DNA of 64,000 bases from Blastococcus sp. TML/M2B (lineage in GTDB: Bacteria > Actinomycetota > Actinomycetes > Mycobacteriales > Geodermatophilaceae): assembly GCF_016612865.1 (NCBI RefSeq), contig NZ_JAENZZ010000001.1, positions 124,001 to 188,000 of the forward strand. The letters run 5' to 3'. The position numbers and the translations under genes were made by a program. Below, in pieces: positions 9,057-15,996 of the stretch. Each line of letters begins with the position of its first letter. Position 1 is the first letter of the stretch. Under the pieces are notes generated by a model that did no database searches, had not been told where the DNA came from, and saw only the letters and a program-made list of their open reading frames with translations.

Positions 9057-9862
9057 GGCGCCACCCCCGGCAGCAGGGGCACCGGGTCGCCGGGCCGGGC
9101 GACGACGACGTCGGTGGCCAGGCCGCGCGCGGCGACCTCGCGGGCGAAGGTGAGCGGCGGCTCGACCAGCAGCCGGCGCATGCGGGCGCGCAGCGGGGTC
9201 GGCAGCCGGGTGGCGCCCATCGGCGCGAGCGTGCCCCAGTGCACCGGGACGGCGATCCGCGGGCGCAGCCGGGCGACGGCCTCCGCGGCGTCGGCCGGGT
9301 CGAGGTGCCCCGGCCCGAGGTCGGCGCCCCAGCCCCACACCGGCAGCACGGCGACGTCGACCCCGCGCTCGCCCAGCAGCTCCATCCCGCCGTGCAGGGC
9401 GGTGTCGCCGCTGAGGTAGACGGTGGAGCCGTCGCCCTCGAGCAGGTGGCCGACGGCGCCGGCGTCGGGGCCGCCGGTGTAGCGCGGGCCCCAGCGGTGG
9501 CCGCTGTGCGCCGCGTGCACGCCGGTGATCCGCAGGTCGCCGTCCGCCAGCGTCTCGCCGGCGCCGAGCTCGTCGACGCGGGCGAAGCCGTGCCGGCGCA
9601 GCCAGCGGCCGGCGCCGCGCGGCACGACGTACCGGGCGCCGGGGTCGAGCAGTCGCAGCGAGCGCAGGTGCAGGTGGTCGGCGTGCAGGTGGCTGAGCAG
9701 GACGACGTCGACGCCCTCGCGCAGCGCCGGGTCGGGCACCGGCACCACGCGGCGCAGCGGGCCGACCGAGGCGGTGAGCAGGGGATCGGTCAGCACGGTG
9801 CGCCCGGCCAGCTCGACGCGCACCGTCGAGTGGCCGAGGAAGTGCAGCCGGGGCGATCCCAC
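9053..9862 (-). CDS. metallo-beta-lactamase-fold metal-dependent hydrolase (UlaG/NAPE-PLD-like)
   Basis: A 269-residue protein with the metallo-beta-lactamase metal motif HLHADHLH near residue 59, further ligands in HSGHRWG and YLSGDTALHGG, and a late His in VPVHWGT. The N-terminus LHFLGHSTVRVEL is typical of the UlaG-like branch, which includes phospholipase D-type and lactonase enzymes. It heads a coupled operon with a DedA protein and a membrane phosphodiesterase, and this context points to lipid or phosphodiester metabolism at the envelope (inference). The GTG start at 9862 has no strong ribosome binding site. Confidence 0.75.
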   Translation of the reverse strand: MGSPRLHFLGHSTVRVELAGRTVLTDPLLTASVGPLRRVVPVPDPALREGVDVVLLSHLHADHLHLRSLRLLDPGARYVVPRGAGRWLRRHGFARVDELGAGETLADGDLRITGVHAAHSGHRWGPRYTGGPDAGAVGHLLEGDGSTVYLSGDTALHGGMELLGERGVDVAVLPVWGWGADLGPGHLDPADAAEAVARLRPRIAVPVHWGTLAPMGATRLPTPLRARMRRLLVEPPLTFAREVAARGLATDVVVARPGDPVPLLPGVAP

Positions 9863-9958
9863 GCGCGCCAGTATTCGCCGGGGCGGGGACGGAACCCAGC
9901 GACCCGGCCCCGAACGGGGGAGTTCCCCCAGGCAGAACCAGGGTGAACCCGCCCCCCC

Positions 9959-9984
9959 AGGGCAGAAATGGCCCTTACTGCCCT
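9959..9984. terminator. hairpin downstream of the GGDEF-EAL gene
   Basis: AGGGCAGAAA pairs with TTACTGCCCT (one mismatch) around a short loop. The hairpin starts seven bases past the stop of the minus-strand GGDEF gene, the same geometry and sequence family as the hairpin at 5179-5204. No T-run is present. Confidence 0.6.
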
Positions 9985-9991
9985 GAAGGGG

Positions 9992-12559
9992 TCAGGCGGT
10001 GGGGACGGCGGTGAGCAGGCGGGCGACGTCGCCGGGGCTCAGGTCGTGCGGCAGCGCGCGCCCGTGCAGCAGCTGGACACCGGCGTCGAGGGCGGCCTCG
10101 CGCAGCGCGGGGCTGGTGATCCCGCCGGCGACGACGTCGACGCCGAACTGCTCGGTCGTCCGCACGATGGCGGCGAGCACCTGGAGCGCGCGGGCGGTGT
10201 CCTCGCCGCCGGCGAGCGCGCCGAGGTCGACCCGGACGAGGTCCAGCGGGGTGCGGGCGAGCAGCGCGTAGAGGCTGTGGCCCATGCCGTACTCGTCCAG
10301 GCAGAGCCGGACGCCGGTGCCGCGGATGGCGCCGAGCTCGGCGACCAGCTCCGCCGACGAGGTCAGCAGGGTCTCCTCGGTGAAGGAGACGACGAGCCGT
10401 CCGGGGGTCAGGCCGGAGGCGGCGAGCGCGGCGGCGACCTCGGCGGCCAGCCCGTCGACGGTGACGTGCCCGGCGTTCAGGCTGATGACCAGCCCGATCC
10501 GCGGGTCGGGCAGCTCGGCGATCGCGGCGCAGGCGGAGGTGAGCAGCCAGGACTGGAGGTCGGCCGACCGGCCCTGCTGCTCGGCGGCGGCCCAGATCTC
10601 CGCGCCGCCGAGGACGCCGAGCTCCGGGTGGACCCACTGCGGCGCGGCGTGCACCAGGTCGATGCCGCCGTCGGGCCGCAGGACCGAGTCCAGGCGCAGG
10701 CCCATCGTGCCCTCGGCGCGGGCGGCGTAGTACTCCGCGAAGGTGGCGGCGCCGCTGCCCGGGCGGGTGCCGGCGCCCACCCGCACGCAGCCCTTGCCGG
10801 CGGCCTTGGCGGCGCGCAGCGCGGCGTCGGCCTCGCGGAAGGCGGCCTGCCCGCCGGCCGGGCCGAGCGCGGCGACGCCGACGCTGGCGCCGACGGCGAA
10901 GGTGTGCGCGTCCACGCGGTGCGGCATGGCCATGACGACGACGATGCGGGCGGCGACCTCCTCGGCCTCGGCCAGGCTGCCGGTGGCCAGGACGGCGAAC
11001 TCGTCGCCGCCGAGCCGGGCGACGAGGTCGCCGTCGCGGACGACGGTGCGCAGCCGGCGGGCGACCTCGACGAGCAGCTGGTCGCCGGCCTCGTGCCCGG
11101 CGACGTCGTTGACCGCCTTGAAGCCGTCCATGTCGAGCACCAGCAGGCAGCGCTCACCGGCGGCGTCGGCGGCCATCTCCTGGAACAGCATGGCGCGGTT
11201 GGCCAGCCGGGTGAGGTGGTCGGTGTAGGCCATCCGCTCGAGCTCGCGCTCGCGACGCCGGCGGGTGGTGACGTCGCGCAGCTGGAGCACGCGGCGGCCG
11301 CTGCCGGGGCGCTCGGAGGTGGTGGCCTCGAGCTCGCGGAGCTCCCCGCCGGGGCCGGGGACGGCGAAGTGCAGCAGCGCGCCGCCGGCGGGCACGCCCT
11401 CGGCGGCGCTGCGGACGGCGGCGCGGTCCTCCGGGCGGACGACGTCGAGCAGCGAGACGTCGTCGTCCTCGATGCCGAGCAGCGTGCGGGCGGCGGGCGA
11501 GGTGAACAGCAGCCGGTACCCGTCGTCCATGATCGCGATGCCGTCGGAGCTGGCCTCGACCAGCCCGCGGAAGTCCTCCTCGCTGCGCACGAGGTCCTCG
11601 CTGACGCGGCCGTCCTCGCGGATCCGCAGCACCAGGCGCAGGGCCATGAGCGCGAAGATCACGCAGCAGCCGAGCTCGGCGGCCGAGGACAGCGCCTGGC
11701 GGTTGGCGACGGCGAGGCCGAGCGCGAGCGGCAGCCCGGCCATGGCGGCGACGACCAGCGACATGCCGGCGGCCGACACGACGGGGGCCGAGGCGCGGGC
11801 GCTGCGGTCGGCGCTGCCCAGAGGGGCCTGCTGGATGGCCAGGGCGCAGGACACGAGCGCGAGGGCGACGGCGGTGTCGGAGGCGGCCGTCCACAGCGGG
11901 GAGGGCGCGACGATGGCCATGGCCTCGCACCCGGCGGCGGTGGCCTGGGCGGTGACCGCGGCGATCATCGTGGTGGCGGCCCGGCGCAGGTCGCGGGTGG
12001 CGACGGTGCACAGCGCGCCGGCGCCGCCGAGCATGACGGCGACGTAGCCGCCGTAGGCGAGCACCAGCGTGCGCAGGTCCTCGGGGGCGTCGGCCGGGTT
12101 GACGAACGGCGTCCGCAGCACCTCGGTCATGACCAGCAGCGCGGTGCTGGTGAGCAGCCCGTCGACGACCAGCGCCGTCCACCGGGTGCGGATGACCCGG
12201 CGCGCGAGGAAGGCGCAGGTGACCAGCGGGGAGGTGGCGCCGGCGAGCAGCACGACGTCGTCGACGCCGAACGCGTCGAACGCGGGGCCGGGGAAGGAGC
12301 CGGCGAGGAACTGGGCGACGGCGAAGCACAGCGTGCCGACCAGCAGCGGCCACCAGGGGCGGGCGGCGAGGCGGTCCATGCGCCGGAGGCGGGACCACAG
12401 CATCGTGGCGCTGCTGAGCGCGACCGAGCCGAGCACCAGCTCGTCCCACTGCATGCCGGTGCCGTCGGGGGCGCTGAACGGCACGGCGAGCAGCAGCCCG
12501 ACCAGGCCCAGGCCCAGCGTCGCGCGCAGCTGGTGCGGGAGGTCCCGCAGCCCGGTCAC
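9992..12559 (-). CDS. membrane PAS-GGDEF-EAL protein: intact diguanylate cyclase, degenerate EAL
   Basis: An 855-residue protein with about eight membrane segments (residues ~15-280), a PAS-like sensor (~300-400, with GLVEASSDGIAIMDDGYRLL), a GGDEF domain (~430-590) and an EAL domain (~610-850). The GGDEF site is intact (LARLGGDEFAVL), with an inhibitory I-site RDGD exactly five residues before it, so it should make c-di-GMP with product feedback. The EAL domain is degenerate: the EAL motif is replaced by VHA, DDFGTG by DEYGMG, and the Lys of LKxD by Arg, so phosphodiesterase activity is unlikely. The start GTG 12559 overlaps the upstream gene's stop, coupling it to a protein with the opposite pattern. 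Confidence 0.88.
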   Translation of the reverse strand: MTGLRDLPHQLRATLGLGLVGLLLAVPFSAPDGTGMQWDELVLGSVALSSATMLWSRLRRMDRLAARPWWPLLVGTLCFAVAQFLAGSFPGPAFDAFGVDDVVLLAGATSPLVTCAFLARRVIRTRWTALVVDGLLTSTALLVMTEVLRTPFVNPADAPEDLRTLVLAYGGYVAVMLGGAGALCTVATRDLRRAATTMIAAVTAQATAAGCEAMAIVAPSPLWTAASDTAVALALVSCALAIQQAPLGSADRSARASAPVVSAAGMSLVVAAMAGLPLALGLAVANRQALSSAAELGCCVIFALMALRLVLRIREDGRVSEDLVRSEEDFRGLVEASSDGIAIMDDGYRLLFTSPAARTLLGIEDDDVSLLDVVRPEDRAAVRSAAEGVPAGGALLHFAVPGPGGELRELEATTSERPGSGRRVLQLRDVTTRRRRERELERMAYTDHLTRLANRAMLFQEMAADAAGERCLLVLDMDGFKAVNDVAGHEAGDQLLVEVARRLRTVVRDGDLVARLGGDEFAVLATGSLAEAEEVAARIVVVMAMPHRVDAHTFAVGASVGVAALGPAGGQAAFREADAALRAAKAAGKGCVRVGAGTRPGSGAATFAEYYAARAEGTMGLRLDSVLRPDGGIDLVHAAPQWVHPELGVLGGAEIWAAAEQQGRSADLQSWLLTSACAAIAELPDPRIGLVISLNAGHVTVDGLAAEVAAALAASGLTPGRLVVSFTEETLLTSSAELVAELGAIRGTGVRLCLDEYGMGHSLYALLARTPLDLVRVDLGALAGGEDTARALQVLAAIVRTTEQFGVDVVAGGITSPALREAALDAGVQLLHGRALPHDLSPGDVARLLTAVPTA

Positions 12560-14322
12560 GGCCGGACCGCCGGGGCGTCGTCGGCGCGGGTGGGATCGGC
12601 GGCGTGGAGCACGCCGTCGACCAGCGCGTCGCGCTCGAGCGGGCGGGAGAGCAGGAAACCCTGCAGGTAGCGGTGCCCCATGTCGCGCAGCAGCGCGAGG
12701 GTGGCGGGGGTGGTGACGCCCTCGACGATGACCGGCAGGCCCAGGCTGGTGCCCAGCTGGAGGACGGCGCGGCACATGGCGCGGCGGGCGGGGTCGTGCT
12801 CGACGTCGGCCAGGAAGTACTGGTCCATCTTGAGCACGTCGACCGGCATCCCGACCAGGTAGGCCAGCGAGGACCAGCCGGTGCCGAAGTCGTCGACGGC
12901 GATGCGGACGCCGAGCGTCCGCAGGGCGCCGAGGTCCTCGATGACGTGCGCGTCGTCGAGCAGCACCGACTCGGTGATCTCGACGAGCAGCCGGGAGGGG
13001 TGCAGGCCGCTGGCCTCGAGGGCGGCGACGACGTCGGGCACGAGCTCGCCGCTGCGCACCTGGCGGGCGGAGACGTTGACCGCGACGGAGAGCTCGGTGT
13101 CGTCCAGGGCGGCGACGGTGCGGCAGGCCTCGAGCAGCACCCAGCGGCCGACGTCGACGATCAGCGGCGACTCCTCGGCCAGCGGCACGAACTCCAGGGG
13201 CGAGACGTCGCCGAACTCGGGGTGCTGCCAGCGCAGGAGCGCCTCGACGGTGACGGTGCGGTGCAGGACGGCGTCGACGACGGGCTGGAAGACCAGCCGC
13301 AGCTCGCCGCGCAGCAGCGCGCCCTCGAGGTCGGCGCGCAGGGCGCTGCGCCGGTCCTGCTCGCTGCGGAGGGCGTCGTCGTAGCGGTGCACGCAGCCGG
13401 CGCCGGCGCGGCGGGCGCTGCGCAGGGCCAGGTCGGCGCGGCGCAGGGCCTCGCCGGGGTCGACGTCGGCCTCCAGCCGGCTGACGCCGGCGGCCGCGGT
13501 GAGCGGGAGGGTGGCGTCGGTGGTCACCAGCGGGCCGACGGTGGCGATCAGCCGGGCGGCCACGACCTCGGCGTCGGCGACGCTGCCCTGGACGACGACG
13601 ACGAACTCGCCGTCGGTGGTGCGGGCCAGCCAGTCCTCGCCGCGCAGGACGCGGGCCAGGCGGGCGGTCAGCGCCCGCAGGACGGTCGCCTCCTCGCCGG
13701 GGGAGAGGGCGTCGGGGCCCCAGCCGCTGATGCCGACGACGGCCATCGCCGAACCGGCGTCGGCCGGCCCGCGCTGCACGGCGCCGAGGCGGCGGACGAG
13801 CGCGGCGCGGTTGGGCAGGCCGGTGACCGGGTCGGTGAGGGAGAGCTCGAGCAGCTCGGAGCCGTCGCCGGGGGCAGGGGCGCTCGGGCTCACGTCGCGG
13901 CAGTGCAGGACCAGCGCGCCGATGCCGTCGACGCCGCGCAGGTCGCGGACGGTGGCCTGGACCAGCTTCCAGCCGTCGTCGGCCTGGCGGACGCGGGCGG
14001 TGCGGACGGCGGACTCGCCGTCGCCGCCGAGGGCGGCGAACAGCGCGGGGCGGTCGTCGGGGTGCACGGTCTCGGCCAGGCGCAGGCCGGTGAGGTCGGC
14101 GTCGCCGAGGCCCAGCAGCGCGCCGGCGGCCTCGGAGGCGAACGTGACACGCAGCGCGTCGTCGACGATGACCACCGGGTCGGCGCTGCTGCGCACCAGC
14201 GCGTGCAGGGCGTCCTGGCTGCGCACCAGCGCGGCGGCCAGCCGCCGCCGGCAGCGCACCAGCCGGACCTGCGCCGTCAGCACGACGGCCAGGCCGCAGG
14301 CGAGGACGACGACGGTGGTCAC
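12556..14322 (-). CDS. PAS-GGDEF-EAL protein: degenerate GGDEF, intact c-di-GMP phosphodiesterase
   Basis: A 588-residue protein with one N-terminal membrane segment, a PAS domain (~35-150), GGDEF (~165-320) and EAL (~330-580). The GGDEF signature is degraded to TDGEF, so cyclase activity is unlikely. The EAL domain has all key residues visible: VEALLRW, NVSARQ, ITESVLL, VDDFGTG, LKMDQ, VEGV and LQGFLLSRP, so it should hydrolyse c-di-GMP. It is the first gene of a two-gene coupled operon with the active cyclase. The start is uncertain; GTG 14322, directly before the membrane segment, is the best fit, but no good ribosome binding site precedes it. Confidence 0.85.
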   Translation of the reverse strand: MTTVVVLACGLAVVLTAQVRLVRCRRRLAAALVRSQDALHALVRSSADPVVIVDDALRVTFASEAAGALLGLGDADLTGLRLAETVHPDDRPALFAALGGDGESAVRTARVRQADDGWKLVQATVRDLRGVDGIGALVLHCRDVSPSAPAPGDGSELLELSLTDPVTGLPNRAALVRRLGAVQRGPADAGSAMAVVGISGWGPDALSPGEEATVLRALTARLARVLRGEDWLARTTDGEFVVVVQGSVADAEVVAARLIATVGPLVTTDATLPLTAAAGVSRLEADVDPGEALRRADLALRSARRAGAGCVHRYDDALRSEQDRRSALRADLEGALLRGELRLVFQPVVDAVLHRTVTVEALLRWQHPEFGDVSPLEFVPLAEESPLIVDVGRWVLLEACRTVAALDDTELSVAVNVSARQVRSGELVPDVVAALEASGLHPSRLLVEITESVLLDDAHVIEDLGALRTLGVRIAVDDFGTGWSSLAYLVGMPVDVLKMDQYFLADVEHDPARRAMCRAVLQLGTSLGLPVIVEGVTTPATLALLRDMGHRYLQGFLLSRPLERDALVDGVLHAADPTRADDAPAVRP

Positions 14323-14452
14323 CCGGGTGTTGTCGGTCCACCGGCCCGGGCCCCGTAGCGCGCGGCCGCCGTCCTCACCCGGCCGGGGGAGAGCGCTTCC
14401 CCGGACGGCGTCCGGTGTGGTGAGCGCCGTCACCGACCTACCGTGCCCAGCC

Positions 14453-14980
14453 GTGGACGCGACGACAGCACCCCGCATCCGGCCGGCGACGGCGGAGGAC
14501 CTCGCGGCGGTCGCCGCCGTGTACGCGCACCACGTCGAGCACGGCGTCGCCACCTTCGACCTCGAGGCGCCGGGCACCGCCTGGTGGGCGGCGAAGCTCG
14601 CCGACCTCGACAGCGCCGGATGGCCGTTCCTGGTCGCCGAGGACGACGGCGAGCTGCTCGGGTTCGCCTACCTGGCGCCGTGGCGGATCAAGCCGGCCTA
14701 CCGGCAGACGGTCGAGGACACGATCTACCTGGCGCCGGGCCGCACGGGGCGGGGCACCGGGCGTGTGCTGCTGGGGGAGCTGCTGGCACGCGGCCGGGTG
14801 GCGGGCGTGCGGCAGGTGATCGCGGTGATCACCGACAGCGGCGACCCCGCGTCGCTGGAGCTGCACGGCCGGTTCGGCTTCGTCGAGGCCGGGCGGCTGC
14901 GCGCCGTGGGGTTCAAGCACGGCCGCTGGCTGGACACCCTGCTGGTGCAGGCCGACCTGACCGGGCCCGCCCCGGCCTGA
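14453..14980 (+). CDS. GNAT acetyltransferase, phosphinothricin acetyltransferase-like
   Basis: A 175-residue single-domain GNAT protein. The N-terminus IRPATAEDLAAVAAVYAHHV, the FAYLAPWRIKPAYRQTVEDT strand-turn and the acetyl-CoA loop GRTGRGTGRVLL match the Pat/Bar and MnaT group. These acetylate small amines such as phosphinothricin-like amino acids or methionine derivatives, and the natural substrate is usually unknown. The GTG at 14453 starts just before the domain; another GTG at 14428 is in frame. The gene is divergent from the c-di-GMP operon, with about 130 bases for both promoters. Confidence 0.8.
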   Translation: MDATTAPRIRPATAEDLAAVAAVYAHHVEHGVATFDLEAPGTAWWAAKLADLDSAGWPFLVAEDDGELLGFAYLAPWRIKPAYRQTVEDTIYLAPGRTGRGTGRVLLGELLARGRVAGVRQVIAVITDSGDPASLELHGRFGFVEAGRLRAVGFKHGRWLDTLLVQADLTGPAPA

Positions 14981-15338
14981 TCCGGCCGCCGGGGTCTTGC
15001 GGATCCCTTGCGGAATCCTCCAGCCCGGCGTGCGGGTGGGCCGTCACGGTGGGAGGCGCAGGACAGCGCAGTTCCGTCGAGGTCGTCTTCGAGGCCACGC
15101 AGCGCGACGGCGCGGCGCGTTGAGCACTGCTCGACCGCCGGCCGGCGAGCCGGGGTTCCGGAGGGGTCCGAGACTTCCGGTACTGGCAGTTCCCATCGGG
15201 GCGACCACGGGGTGCCCCGATGGGAACTGTGACGGCTCGGGTGCGGTGTGCACCGCCCGTCACACCCGTCCCAACCGCGAGGCGCCGATCCCGCGGGAGT
15301 CGTAGCTTCGTCCCCTGCGACGGACGAAGGGGGACGCC
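14981..15338. other. intergenic region, 358 bp
   Basis: No convincing gene on either strand. It contains one perfect long hairpin (15187-15229, listed separately) and the ribosome binding site of the next small gene. Confidence 0.5.
15187..15229. terminator. 16-bp perfect inverted repeat, terminator-like hairpin
   Basis: CAGTTCCCATCGGGGC at 15187-15202 is exactly complementary to 15214-15229, with an 11-base loop. No T-run follows. It lies about 200 bases beyond the acetyltransferase stop and 110 bases before the next start, so it may separate two transcripts. Confidence 0.6.
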
Positions 15339-15461
15339 ATGGAGCACCAGCTACCGCAGGCCGAGGGCGTGCGCCGCTACCTCAGCATCGGCTTCTGGCT
15401 GTTCGCCGCCGGTGCCGCCGCCGCGCTGGGCCTGGACCTGGACGGCGACGTCCTCGTCTGA
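15339..15461 (+). CDS. small single-pass membrane protein, 40 aa
   Basis: An ATG at 15339 preceded by GAAGGGGGAC opens a 40-residue frame with a polar N-terminus, one hydrophobic helix (about residues 16-33, rich in Ala) and an acidic tail ending DGDVLV. Third positions are almost all G or C, as in neighbouring genes. I do not recognise a family. It is the first of three small membrane-protein genes directly upstream of the formate dehydrogenase operon. Confidence 0.5.
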   Translation: MEHQLPQAEGVRRYLSIGFWLFAAGAAAALGLDLDGDVLV

Positions 15462-15532
15462 GCGGGCGAAAGCCTCTTGCCGGGGGCGTGGAACAGGGAG
15501 ATCGTCCGCGCATCGGCACGAGGAGGTGCGCG

Positions 15533-15733
15533 ATGCCGTGGTGGGCGTGGGTCGGGATCGCGCTCGGGTGGGTGCTGCTCGCGATCGTTGCGGCCGTCTT
15601 CCTCGGTGCGTCGGCGACGGTCGTCCGCAAGGAGGAGGAGCGGGTTTTCCGCTTCCACGACAACGAATCCGCCGACTGGGCCGGCGGCACGTCGTCGGAG
15701 GTCCCCGACCGCTGGAGCCGACCGGCAAGATGA
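15533..15733 (+). CDS. small membrane protein, 66 aa
   Basis: AGGAGG at 15521-15526 sits seven bases before the ATG at 15533, an excellent ribosome binding site. The protein has one N-terminal membrane helix (residues ~3-25, beginning MPWWAWVGIALGW) and a charged soluble tail with the KEEE and FRFHDNES segments. No known family recognised. It ends five bases before the next small gene and probably shares its transcript. Confidence 0.6.
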   Translation: MPWWAWVGIALGWVLLAIVAAVFLGASATVVRKEEERVFRFHDNESADWAGGTSSEVPDRWSRPAR

Positions 15734-15737
15734 CCTC

Positions 15738-15950
15738 GTGCTCCGCTGGTTGGTCGCCTTCATCGCCGCCGCGGTGCTCACCGCTTTCGCGTTGCTCCTG
15801 CTCAACGGGCAGTACCGGGTCGAGGGCGAGGTGCTGGTCACGCTCTGGGACGACCACGGCATCCACCGCGGTGACGTGCTGGTCGCCGGCGGCTGGCTGA
15901 TCGGGATGATCGCCGTCGCGGTCCTGGCGCTCGAGCGCCCGCGCGACTGA
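15738..15950 (+). CDS. small membrane protein with two helices, 70 aa
   Basis: A GTG at 15738 opens a 70-residue frame with two membrane helices (about residues 3-22 and 49-66) joined by a polar loop containing the EVLVTLWDDHGIH segment. It follows the previous small gene by four bases and ends 46 bases before fdhA. No family recognised. The two-helix hairpin resembles small accessory or assembly membrane proteins, but any link to the dehydrogenase is inference from position only. Confidence 0.6.
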   Translation: MLRWLVAFIAAAVLTAFALLLLNGQYRVEGEVLVTLWDDHGIHRGDVLVAGGWLIGMIAVAVLALERPRD

Positions 15951-15996
15951 GCCACCGCACGCCGTCGTCGCGCCGGATCGCCGGCCCGGTGGCAGC

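Noticed and set aside
9968..12670. 900-codon plus-strand open frame opposite the GGDEF-EAL gene
   Set aside because: Gly/Ala/Glu/Asp-rich shadow frame with no recognisable domain; the minus strand carries the conserved PAS, GGDEF and EAL motifs.
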